From Nocardioides mangrovicus (GTDB taxonomy: Bacteria > Actinomycetota > Actinomycetes > Propionibacteriales > Nocardioidaceae): a stretch of DNA of 64,000 nt. Under the pieces are notes generated by a model that saw only the letters and a program-made list of their open reading frames with translations, did not search any database and was not told the DNA's origin. Positions 28,652 through 35,971 of the stretch are shown here, in pieces. Location: the NCBI RefSeq assembly GCF_003674065.1, contig NZ_RDBE01000007.1, positions 62,001 through 126,000 of the forward strand, written 5' to 3'. The position numbers and the translations under genes were made by a program. Numbering within the stretch: the first letter of the stretch is position 1; each line of letters begins with the position of its first letter.

Positions 28652-29487
28652 GTCGTGGCCTCCACGGGTGGGTGCTGTAGCCGGCCCTCGAAGCCGCCGA
28701 GGTAGAGGGCGCCGGCCAGCGAGAGCAGCAGGCCGAGGACGACCGCCCACCAGGCCGGCACGTCGTCGCCCAGCAGTGCGATGCCGACCACGGTGGGCAC
28801 GAGCGTCTCGGTGAGGATGAGCGGTGCGCTGGCAGCAGCGACGGAGATCCGCTGCATCGCGAAGGAGTAGAGCCAGTAGCCGGTGATACCGCAGCCGGCG
28901 ATGAGCACGGCCAGCACGCCCCACGCCACGGCTCCGCCCGCGTCGCCCAGCAGCCGGGCGCCGAGCGCGGTGCCGCTGTAGCCCAGTCCGCCCAAGAAGC
29001 TGAGCACCAGGGCGGCGGTGCGACCCTGGCCGCGGTAGGCGGCCGCCGCGGTCACCAGGACCACGGCCAGACCGACGTAGAGCACGACCGTCAGCGGGGT
29101 CACCCGCGAGGTGCTGCCCACCGATCCGGCGTCGACGGCGAGCACCGCGATGCCGCCGAACGTGGCGGCCACCGCCGCCCAGTCGCGGGCGGTGAGCCGC
29201 TCGCGGACCCAGATCGCCGAGGTCAGCGCCGTGATGGGCAGGGCCGCCGCCACCCCGGCCTGGGAGACGTAGAGCGGGGCGTTCTCGATCGAGACCAGGT
29301 GGAGCAGGGCGCCGACCAGGTCGGCGACGACCGCCCCGACCAGCAGCGGGTCGCGTACCGCTCTCCCGGCCACCCGGCCCACGCCGTCCTCCAGCGCCGG
29401 CAGCCGGCGGGCCGCCACGGCCTGGGCCACGGCCGCGACACCGTAGAGCAGCGCCGCGAGCAGCGCGGCGCCGAGACCGAGGACCAT
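28648..29487 (-). CDS. DMT-superfamily (EamA-like) membrane transporter
   Basis: A 279-residue protein with about ten hydrophobic helices in two repeats of five, the drug/metabolite transporter layout. The internal [20 protein letters not shown] and the second-half [33 protein letters not shown] match EamA-like permeases. It begins at ATG 29487, six bases after a -10 box, so it is probably leaderless. The substrate is not predictable. It is divergent from thyA across only 23 bp. Confidence 0.85.
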   Translation of the reverse strand: MVLGLGAALLAALLYGVAAVAQAVAARRLPALEDGVGRVAGRAVRDPLLVGAVVADLVGALLHLVSIENAPLYVSQAGVAAALPITALTSAIWVRERLTARDWAAVAATFGGIAVLAVDAGSVGSTSRVTPLTVVLYVGLAVVLVTAAAAYRGQGRTAALVLSFLGGLGYSGTALGARLLGDAGGAVAWGVLAVLIAGCGITGYWLYSFAMQRISVAAASAPLILTETLVPTVVGIALLGDDVPAWWAVVLGLLLSLAGALYLGGFEGRLQHPPVEATT

Positions 29488-29493
29488 ACGACG

Positions 29494-29503
29494 ACCCTAG
29501 AGT
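29494..29503. promoter_or_regulatory. Overlapping divergent -10 elements for the DMT permease and thyA
   Basis: The sequence ACCCTAGAGT holds TAGGGT on the minus strand (29499-29494, 6 bases before ATG 29487) and TAGAGT on the plus strand (29498-29503, 7 bases before ATG 29511). The two -10 boxes overlap by two bases. Each -35 region would lie inside or at the edge of the opposite gene. Confidence 0.6.
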
Positions 29504-29510
29504 GGCTCCC

Positions 29511-30320
29511 ATGCGGGCCTACCTCGACCTCCTCCGCCGGATCCTCGACGAGGGCGTGGAGAAGGGCGATCGCACCGGCACCGGGACGCTGAGCGTGTTC
29601 GGCCACCAGACGCGGTACGACCTGCGGCAGGGGTTCCCGCTGGTGACCACCAAGAAGGTCCACACCCGCTCGGTGTTCGCCGAGCTGCTGTGGTTCCTGC
29701 GCGGTGACACCAACGTCAAGTGGCTGCAGGACCGCGGGGTCACGATCTGGGACGAGTGGGCCGACGAGAACGGCGACCTGGGACCCGTCTACGGCTACCA
29801 GTGGCGCTCGTGGCCGACCCCCGACGGCCGCCACGTCGACCAGATCCGGTTGGTGCTCGACCAGCTGCGCCGCGACCCCGACTCGCGCCGGCACGTCGTC
29901 TCGGCCTGGAACGTCGCCGACATCCCGGAGATGGCGCTGGCGCCGTGCCACACGATGTTCCAGTTCTACGTGGCACCGCAGCCCGACGGCCCGGGGCGCC
30001 TGTCGTGCCAGCTGTACCAGCGCTCGGCCGACGTCTTCCTCGGCGTGCCGTTCAACATCGCCTCCTACGCGCTGCTGACGCACATGGTCGCCCAGGTGGC
30101 CGGGCTGGAGGTCGGCGACTTCGTCCACACCCTCGGCGACGCGCATCTCTACACCAACCACCTCGAGCAGTCGCGGCTGCAGCTCACCCGGGAGCCGCGG
30201 CCGCTGCCGAGCCTGTGGCTCGACCCGTCGGTGACCGAGATCGACGGCTTCGACCTCGAGCACGTCCGCGTCGACGGCTACGACCCGCACCCCGCGATCA
30301 AGGCCCCGATCGCGGTCTGA
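29511..30320 (+). CDS. thyA: Thymidylate synthase (ThyA)
   Basis: The 269-residue classical thymidylate synthase makes dTMP from dUMP using methylene-tetrahydrofolate. The nucleophile is Cys146 in APCHTMFQF, at the E. coli position; [19 protein letters not shown] and the dUMP-binding [22 protein letters not shown] are present. ATG 29511 follows a leaderless-type promoter. Many actinobacteria carry the flavin-dependent ThyX in this neighbourhood; here the folate-oxidising ThyA is paired with dihydrofolate reductase three bases downstream, which regenerates the cofactor. Confidence 0.97.
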   Translation: MRAYLDLLRRILDEGVEKGDRTGTGTLSVFGHQTRYDLRQGFPLVTTKKVHTRSVFAELLWFLRGDTNVKWLQDRGVTIWDEWADENGDLGPVYGYQWRSWPTPDGRHVDQIRLVLDQLRRDPDSRRHVVSAWNVADIPEMALAPCHTMFQFYVAPQPDGPGRLSCQLYQRSADVFLGVPFNIASYALLTHMVAQVAGLEVGDFVHTLGDAHLYTNHLEQSRLQLTREPRPLPSLWLDPSVTEIDGFDLEHVRVDGYDPHPAIKAPIAV

Positions 30321-30323
30321 GCG

Positions 30324-30788
30324 GTGAGAGTCACACTCGTCGCCGCCGTGGCCGACAACGGTGTCATCGGCGACGGTCCTCGCATCCCGTGGCGCATCCC
30401 GGGAGAGCAGGCGGAGTTCAAGGCGTTGACGATGGGCCACACCCTGCTGATGGGGCGCACCACGTACGAGTCGATCGGCCGGCCGCTGCCGGGCCGCACC
30501 ACGGTCGTGCTCACCCGCGACCCCGCCTGGGCCGCCGAGGGCGTGCTGGTGGCTCACTCGGTCGAGGAGGCGCTGGCCGTGGCCGCCGGCGACGTGATGG
30601 TGGCCGGCGGCGCCCAGGTCTACGCCGCCGCGATGCCGTTGGCCGACGCGCAGGTGCTCAGCCTCGTCCACCTCGCGCCGCCCGGCGACGTCCGCTACCC
30701 GGCGTACTCGGCCGAGGAGTGGCGCGAGGTCCGGCGCGAGGCCACGCGGCCCGAGTACGACCGGGTGTGGCTGGAGCGGGTGCGGTAG
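30324..30788 (+). CDS. folA: Dihydrofolate reductase
   Basis: A 154-residue DHFR, reducing the dihydrofolate released by ThyA. The N-terminal LVAAVADNGVIGDG..IPWRIP, the TLLMGRTTYESIGRPLPGR motif and the VAGGAQVYAAAMP motif are all present. It begins at GTG 30324, three bases after thyA, so the two form an operon. The length is normal for bacterial DHFR. Confidence 0.96.
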   Translation: MRVTLVAAVADNGVIGDGPRIPWRIPGEQAEFKALTMGHTLLMGRTTYESIGRPLPGRTTVVLTRDPAWAAEGVLVAHSVEEALAVAAGDVMVAGGAQVYAAAMPLADAQVLSLVHLAPPGDVRYPAYSAEEWREVRREATRPEYDRVWLERVR

Positions 30789-30796
30789 GTCCGCAT

Positions 30797-31357
30797 CTAG
30801 GCCGCTCGGGCGGCGTCCTCGTGCAGTCGGATGTGCCACGGGCGGCCGGGCCCCGTGGGCAGCCGCGTGCCGCGGAACACCTCGAACCACGGGCCGGGAT
30901 CGGCCAGGACGAGCCGCCGCCCTTGCAGTCCCACCAGATCCGCACCCAAGTAGACACAGCCGCCCACCGTGGCGATGAAGGCGAACGGTCCTCGGCTGCG
31001 ATCGAGGTCGTAGCCCATCGCGAACATCGTCCAGAAGGAGACGTCGTCCCATCCCTCGCTGAGAGCGCTCAGCTGGTCGGCGCGCGTAGCGAGCCTGGCC
31101 GGCTCGCCGCGACGGGCCACGAACCAGCCGCGTGGGCACTCCCGGCGGAGGGTGGCGGCCCCGAGCACCGGGCGGCTTGCCAGCGCCGCCACGCGGTGGG
31201 TCTCGTAGAGCAGCGCGCGGCCCTGGCGGCGAGGGCTCCCGGCGAGGCCGCTGGCCAGCACCTCGCGGGCCTGCCGGTCCCCGAAGCCTGCTCGCCGCAG
31301 CCGGATCCTCGCCTCGCGTCCGCTGAGAGCCGGCGCGCGTGGCTCTGCTGCGTTCAT
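30797..31357 (-). CDS. Hypothetical protein, 186 residues
   Basis: I do not recognise this protein. It is a soluble, arginine-rich sequence with an N-terminal helical part (REARIRLRRAGFGDRQAREV) and a C-terminal part with several Trp and Gly (GWDDVSFWTMFAMGYDLDRS; PWFEVFRGTRLPTGPGRPWH). ATG 31357 is preceded by TACGGT at 7 bases, a leaderless-type promoter, which supports a real gene and this start. It converges on folA with only 8 bp between stops. Nothing in the neighbours suggests a role. Confidence 0.65.
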   Translation of the reverse strand: MNAAEPRAPALSGREARIRLRRAGFGDRQAREVLASGLAGSPRRQGRALLYETHRVAALASRPVLGAATLRRECPRGWFVARRGEPARLATRADQLSALSEGWDDVSFWTMFAMGYDLDRSRGPFAFIATVGGCVYLGADLVGLQGRRLVLADPGPWFEVFRGTRLPTGPGRPWHIRLHEDAARAA

Positions 31358-31364
31358 GGCTGCG

Positions 31365-31370
31365 ACCGTA
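31365..31370 (-). promoter_or_regulatory. -10 element of the hypothetical gene at 30797-31357
   Basis: TACGGT on the minus strand ends 7 bases before the ATG, the leaderless arrangement. Confidence 0.45.
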
Positions 31371-31450
31371 GGGAGCCCCACCGACAGTCGACGAGGAGTA
31401 GCTGGGTCGGGTCCGGTGGAGCGGCTTCCGGCAGGAGGGACGTCCGCTGA

Positions 31451-31496
31451 CTCGAGAGAGGGTCACATGGAGCCGGGTATGTGACCCTCTCTCGAG
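31451..31496. repeat. Perfect 18-bp inverted repeat in a divergent gap
   Basis: The arms 31451-31468 and 31479-31496 (starting CTCGAGAGAGGG) are perfectly complementary around a 10-base loop. It lies upstream of gluconokinase and upstream of the divergent hypothetical gene, so it is not at the 3' end of either. It could be a dispersed palindromic repeat, a strong mRNA leader hairpin for gntK or an operator. Confidence 0.85.
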
Positions 31497-31532
31497 CCAG
31501 CGCCCGAACCCTCTGCAACCAAGGCAGGCAGG

Positions 31533-32084
31533 ATGACCCGGGTGAGCGAACCCACCAGCACCCAACGGCCCGGGACCGAACCGGCCGGCGCTCAGCCAGC
31601 CAGGATCGTGGTGATGGGCGTCTCCGGCTCGGGGAAGACCACGGTGGGAAAGCAACTGGCGCGGGCGCTGCAGGCCGAGTTCGTCGAGGGCGACGACCTG
31701 CACCCCGCGGCCAACAAGGCCAAGATGAGCGCCGGCCACGCGCTCACCGACGAGGACCGCTGGCCCTGGCTGGACCTGGTCGCCCAGGCGATGCGGGACG
31801 CGCCCGGGCCGGTGGTGGCCAGCTGCTCGGCCCTCAAGCGGGCCTACCGCGACCGGATCCGGCGCACGGCCGACACCGCGTTCTTCGTGCACCTCGACGG
31901 CGACCCCGACCTGCTGCGGGCGCGTCAGGCCGGCCGGCAGCGGCATTTCATGCCGACGTCGCTGATGGACAGCCAGCTCGCGACGTTGGAGCCGCTGCAG
32001 GCCGACGAGGCCGGGGTGCGCCTCGACGTCGCCGACGGCCCCGAGGCGCTGGTGGCGCAGGCCGTCGCGGCGCTCACCCGATAG
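31533..32084 (+). CDS. gntK: Gluconokinase
   Basis: A 183-residue kinase that phosphorylates gluconate to 6-phosphogluconate for the pentose phosphate pathway. The P-loop is GVSGSGKT (about 29-36); EFVEGDDLHPAANKAKM, ASCSALKRAYRDRIR and HFMPTSLMDSQLATLEPL are family hallmarks. ATG 31533 is preceded by AGGCAGG; a GTG three codons later is also possible. No gluconate permease or regulator lies next to it. It is followed 10 bp later by dapA, which has its own promoter. Confidence 0.94.
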   Translation: MTRVSEPTSTQRPGTEPAGAQPARIVVMGVSGSGKTTVGKQLARALQAEFVEGDDLHPAANKAKMSAGHALTDEDRWPWLDLVAQAMRDAPGPVVASCSALKRAYRDRIRRTADTAFFVHLDGDPDLLRARQAGRQRHFMPTSLMDSQLATLEPLQADEAGVRLDVADGPEALVAQAVAALTR

Positions 32085-32087
32085 CCT
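32082..32087 (+). promoter_or_regulatory. -10 element of dapA
   Basis: TAGCCT starts inside the gntK stop codon and ends 7 bases before the dapA ATG, the leaderless arrangement. Confidence 0.5.
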
Positions 32088-32094
32088 GAGGCCC

Positions 32095-32988
32095 ATGAGC
32101 CTGCCCGCCGCGCCGTACGGTCGCATGTTGACGGCGATGGCCACCGCGTTCGCCGCCGACGGGTCGGTCGACCTGGCCGGGACCGCCGCGATCGCCGACC
32201 ATCTGCTGCGGCACGGTCACGACGGCGTCGTGGTCAGCGGCACCACCGGGGAGTCGCCGACCACCACGGTGCCCGAGGACGGCGAGATCCTGCGCGCGGT
32301 CAAGGACGCGGTGGGCGAGCGCGGCACGGTCGTGGCCGGCATCGGCACGAACTCCACCGCGCACTCGGTCGAGCTGGCGCTGCAGGCCGAGAAGGTCGGC
32401 GTCGACGCCGTGCTGCTGGTCGCGCCGTACTACAACAAGCCGGGCCCCGCGGGGATCCTGCACCACTTCACCGAGGTGGCCCGTGCCACCGACCTGCCGG
32501 TGATGCTCTACGACGTGCCCGGCCGCACCGGCCAGGCCATCCCGGCCTCGGTCTACGAGCAGGCCAGGCTCCTGGACACCGTCACCAGCGTCAAGCACGC
32601 CACGGGTGACCCGACCGCGACGATCGCCCTGCGCGAGCTGGGCTACGACGTCTACTCCGGCGACGACGGGCTGCTGCTGGGCTATCTCGCCCACGGCGCC
32701 TGCGGCCTGGTCTCGGTGGTCGGCCACGCCGCCGGCGAGCAGCTGCGCGAGGTCATCGCCCGCTTCGACGCCGACGAGCCGCAGGCGGCGCTGGCCGCCT
32801 TCACCGCGCTGGTGCCGGCGATGACGGCGATGATGGGGGTGGCCAACTACGGCGCCACCACCGCGAAGGCCGCCCTGCAGCTGCTCGGCGTCCTGGACAA
32901 CCGCAACGTCCGCGGCCCGCTCGTCGCCCTCGACGAGGTCGAGGTGGCCGCACTCCGTGAATCCCTAGAGAAAGCGCAGCTTCTTTGA
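32095..32988 (+). CDS. dapA: 4-hydroxy-tetrahydrodipicolinate synthase
   Basis: The 297-residue enzyme condenses pyruvate with aspartate semialdehyde at the start of the lysine/diaminopimelate branch. The Schiff-base lysine is Lys167 (SVKHATGD), the catalytic Tyr139 is in YDVPGRTGQ, and GTTGESPTTT and APYYNKPGPAGI complete the site. It begins at ATG 32095 behind its own leaderless promoter and its stop overlaps the rnj TTG start (TTGA). The dapA-rnj pairing is conserved in actinobacteria. Confidence 0.97.
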   Translation: MSLPAAPYGRMLTAMATAFAADGSVDLAGTAAIADHLLRHGHDGVVVSGTTGESPTTTVPEDGEILRAVKDAVGERGTVVAGIGTNSTAHSVELALQAEKVGVDAVLLVAPYYNKPGPAGILHHFTEVARATDLPVMLYDVPGRTGQAIPASVYEQARLLDTVTSVKHATGDPTATIALRELGYDVYSGDDGLLLGYLAHGACGLVSVVGHAAGEQLREVIARFDADEPQAALAAFTALVPAMTAMMGVANYGATTAKAALQLLGVLDNRNVRGPLVALDEVEVAALRESLEKAQLL

Positions 32989-34676
32989 GCCACCCCCACC
33001 CAGAGCTCTCCGCACCGTCCCCGCTCGCCTCCGGCGGGCTCCGCGTCACCCCGCTCGGCGGTCTCGGCGAGGTCGGCCGCAACATGACCGTCTTCGAGTA
33101 CGACGGCCGGCTGCTGATCGTCGACTGCGGCGTGCTGTTCCCCGAGGACCACCACCCCGGCGTCGACCTGATCCTGCCCGACTTCGAGTCGATCCGGGAC
33201 CGGCTCGACGCCGTCGAGGCGGTGGTGCTCACGCACGGCCACGAGGACCACATCGGCGCGGTGCCCTACCTGCTGCGCGAGCGTGAGGACATCACCGTCG
33301 TCGGGTCCCAGCTGACCCTGGCGCTGGTGGAGGCCAAGCTGCGCGAGCACCGGCTCAAGAACACCGTGCGCGCGGTGGTCAGCGAGGGCGAGCAGATCAC
33401 GTTCGGCCCCTTCGAGCTGGAGTTCGTGGCGGTCAACCACTCCATCCCGGACGCCTTGGCGGTGGTCATCCGCACCGGGGCCGGCGTGGTGCTCCACACC
33501 GGCGACTTCAAGATGGACCAGCTGCCGCTGGACCGCCGGATCACCGACCTGCGGGCGTTCGCGCGGCTGGGGGAGGCCGGGGTCGACCTGTTCCTGACCG
33601 ACTCCACCAACGCCGAGGTGCCCGGCTTCACCACCTCCGAGCGCGACATCAAGCCGGTGCTGGACCGCGTGTTCGCCAAGAGCAAGCAGCGCATCATCGT
33701 GGCCTGCTTCGCCTCCCACGTGCACCGCGTGCAGCAGGTGATGGACGTGGCCGCGGCCAACGGCCGCAAGGTGGCCTACGTCGGACGCTCGATGGTCCGC
33801 AACATGGGCATCGCCCGCGACCTGGGCTACCTCGACGTGCCGCCGGGCCTGCTGGTCGACGCCAAGGAGCTGGCCGACATGCCGCCGGACCGGGTGGTGA
33901 TGATCTCCACCGGGTCGCAGGGCGAGCCGCTCTCGGCGCTGGCCCGGATCGCCCAGCGCAGCCACAGCTTCGTGCACATCGAGCCCGGCGACACCGTCGT
34001 CCTGGCCTCCTCGCTGATCCCGGGCAACGAGAACGCGGTCTTCCGCGTCATCAACGGACTGACGCGGCTGGGGGCCGACGTCGTGCACAAGGGCAACGCC
34101 CTGGTCCACGTCAGCGGTCACGCGAGCGCCGGTGAGCTGCTCTACTGCTACAACATCGTGCAGCCCCGCAACGTGATGCCGGTGCACGGCGAGGTGCGCC
34201 ACATGGTGGCCAACGCCAAGCTGGCCGAGCTCTCCGGTGTCCCGGCCGACAACATCGTGCTGGCCGAGGACGGCGTGGTGGTCGACCTGGTCGACGGGCG
34301 CGCGCGCATCGCCGGGGCCGTCGAGTGCGGCTACGTCTACGTCGACGGCTCCTCGGTGGGCGACATCACCGAGACCTCGCTGAAGGACCGGCGCATCCTG
34401 GGCGAGGAGGGCTTCATCTCCGTCATCGCCGTCGTCGACTCGGTCAACGGCAAGGTGGTCAGCGGCCCGGAGATCCACGCGCGCGGCTTCGCCGAGGATG
34501 ACGAGACGTTCGGGGCGATCCGGCAGCCGATCATCGACGCGCTCACCCAGGCGGTGAGCGACGGTGTCACCGACCCCCACCAGCTGCAGCAGACCATCCG
34601 CCGCGTGGTGGGTCGCTGGGTGTCGAACACCCACCGCCGCCGGCCGATGATCGTGCCGGTGGTGCTGGAGGCGTAG
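32985..34676 (+). CDS. rnj: Ribonuclease J
   Basis: A 563-residue metallo-beta-lactamase-fold RNase acting as 5'-3' exonuclease and endonuclease in mRNA decay and rRNA maturation. The zinc motif HGHEDH (residues 84-89) and LHTGDFKMD are present, as is the beta-CASP region with FLTDSTNAEVPGFT and PVHGEVRHM. The start is TTG 32985, overlapping the dapA stop; it gives the normal N-terminus LRVTPLGGLGEVGRNM. Together with PNPase in this window it covers both exonuclease directions. Confidence 0.97.
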   Translation: MSHPHPELSAPSPLASGGLRVTPLGGLGEVGRNMTVFEYDGRLLIVDCGVLFPEDHHPGVDLILPDFESIRDRLDAVEAVVLTHGHEDHIGAVPYLLREREDITVVGSQLTLALVEAKLREHRLKNTVRAVVSEGEQITFGPFELEFVAVNHSIPDALAVVIRTGAGVVLHTGDFKMDQLPLDRRITDLRAFARLGEAGVDLFLTDSTNAEVPGFTTSERDIKPVLDRVFAKSKQRIIVACFASHVHRVQQVMDVAAANGRKVAYVGRSMVRNMGIARDLGYLDVPPGLLVDAKELADMPPDRVVMISTGSQGEPLSALARIAQRSHSFVHIEPGDTVVLASSLIPGNENAVFRVINGLTRLGADVVHKGNALVHVSGHASAGELLYCYNIVQPRNVMPVHGEVRHMVANAKLAELSGVPADNIVLAEDGVVVDLVDGRARIAGAVECGYVYVDGSSVGDITETSLKDRRILGEEGFISVIAVVDSVNGKVVSGPEIHARGFAEDDETFGAIRQPIIDALTQAVSDGVTDPHQLQQTIRRVVGRWVSNTHRRRPMIVPVVLEA

Positions 34677-34683
34677 GGCGTGG

Positions 34684-35127
34684 TCAGCGGAAGCTGAACC
34701 AGAGCCCCACCAGACCCGGCACCGGGCCGAGCAGCAGCCACCACGACAGCCACGGACGTCGGAAGACCAGCAGCGAGGAGACGACGGCGAAGACGCCGGT
34801 GAGCACGGCGGCGGCGTTGAGGCCGATCGCGGCGCCGCGATCGCCGGACAGGATGCCCGCCAGCGCCAGGCCGACGCAGAGGTGGAAGCAGGTCACCACC
34901 GTCAGCGCGACGATGATGATGCGGCGCACCTGCTCGATGGGCATGTGCTTGCGGCCGTCGTCGGGGCGGTCGGTGAGGTAGACGGTCTCACCGGTGGTGT
35001 CGAGGGTGCGGCCCTCGCGCAGCGCCTGCTGGCGCGCGGCCTCGGCGCGCTCGTAGTTGCGGCGCAGCACCTCGGGGTCCATCAGGTGACGCTGCCGCGG
35101 GCGCGTCGGCTCCGAGGACTGGCTCAC
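34684..35127 (-). CDS. Small membrane protein of unknown function
   Basis: About 147 residues: a charged helical N-terminus (HLMDPEVLRRNYERAEAARQ) followed by three hydrophobic segments (RRIIIVALTVVTCFHLCVGL; GLNAAAVLTGVFAVVSSLLV; WLSWWLLLGPVPGLVGLWF). GTG 35127 has GGGAG nine bases upstream; ATG 35154 would add nine residues. It converges with rnj with 7 bp between stops. I do not recognise the family and no neighbour indicates a role. Confidence 0.65.
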   Translation of the reverse strand: MSQSSEPTRPRQRHLMDPEVLRRNYERAEAARQQALREGRTLDTTGETVYLTDRPDDGRKHMPIEQVRRIIIVALTVVTCFHLCVGLALAGILSGDRGAAIGLNAAAVLTGVFAVVSSLLVFRRPWLSWWLLLGPVPGLVGLWFSFR

Positions 35128-35194
35128 CTCACCAGTCTCCCAGGTCGAAGACATGAAGAGGTGAAAAGATCCTCAGGTCATCCGGTGAGATGCG

Positions 35195-35971
35195 TCATGC
35201 CGCGGCGCGGTCCAGCGGCAACCAGGCCAGCACGCGCTGCACGGCGGCGTCCCAGTAGGACCAGACGTGCTCGCCGGGGGAGAAGTCGGTGGTGACGTCG
35301 AGCCCGCGCTCGGCCAGGTGCGCGGCGAATGCCTCGTTGCCCGGTAGCAGCCGCACGTCGTCGGTGCCGCAGCCGACGTAGAGCGCGGGCGCGTCCTGCA
35401 CCCGGTCGGCCAGCGCGTAGAGGTCGTTGCCAGTCTGGGCGAGCGACCGGCCGGCGAGCACGGTCTCGAACAGCTCGACCCGGTCGCCCAGGGCGATCAG
35501 CTGTTCGAGGTCGAGGGCGCCCGACATGCTGGCGGCAGCCGCGAACCGCTGGGGCTGGTGCAGCGCCCACTTCACCGACCCGAACCCGCCCATCGACAGG
35601 CCCGCCACGAAGGTGTCCTCGCGCGCGGTGGAGACGCGGAAGAACCGCTCGACCAGCGCAGGTAGCTCCTCGGTGAGGAACGTCCAGTACCGGCCGTGGC
35701 CGTCGGCGAGGTCGGTGTAGAAGCTGCGGTGCACCTGCGGCATGACCACCGCGAGCCCCCGCTCCTCGGCGTAGCGCTCGATGCCGGTGTAGCGGGTCCA
35801 GGCGGTGTCGTCGTCGCTGAGCCCGTGGAGGAGGTAGAGCACCGGCGGCGCTCCGGTGCGCACCGTGGCCGACGTCCCGATCTGCTGCTCGGCTGGCTGC
35901 GGCAGCAGCACGGTCATCGAGGTCGAGAGCTCGAGGGAGTCGGCGAAGAAGTCGCAGCGGATCCGGGCCAT
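35195..35971 (-). CDS. Alpha/beta-hydrolase esterase (EstA / esterase D-like)
   Basis: A 258-residue serine esterase. The nucleophile elbow is GLSMGG with Ser126; VLYLLHGLSDDDTAW supplies the oxyanion region, and DD near CGTDDVRLLP and His in PGEHVWSYWD complete the probable triad. It resembles tributyrin esterases and S-formylglutathione hydrolase-like proteins, which are cytoplasmic; no signal peptide is seen. Its first 58 bp overlap the 3' end of cydDC in another frame, so it may be translated from the cyd message. Confidence 0.88.
   Translation of the reverse strand: MARIRCDFFADSLELSTSMTVLLPQPAEQQIGTSATVRTGAPPVLYLLHGLSDDDTAWTRYTGIERYAEERGLAVVMPQVHRSFYTDLADGHGRYWTFLTEELPALVERFFRVSTAREDTFVAGLSMGGFGSVKWALHQPQRFAAAASMSGALDLEQLIALGDRVELFETVLAGRSLAQTGNDLYALADRVQDAPALYVGCGTDDVRLLPGNEAFAAHLAERGLDVTTDFSPGEHVWSYWDAAVQRVLAWLPLDRAAA

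Noticed and set aside
29223-32144. 973-residue minus-strand open frame across thyA, folA and gntK
   Set aside because: It crosses several real genes on both strands and intergenic hairpins, with no motif.
34677-34683. Terminator between rnj and the small membrane gene
   Set aside because: Only 7 bp between stops and no stem visible.
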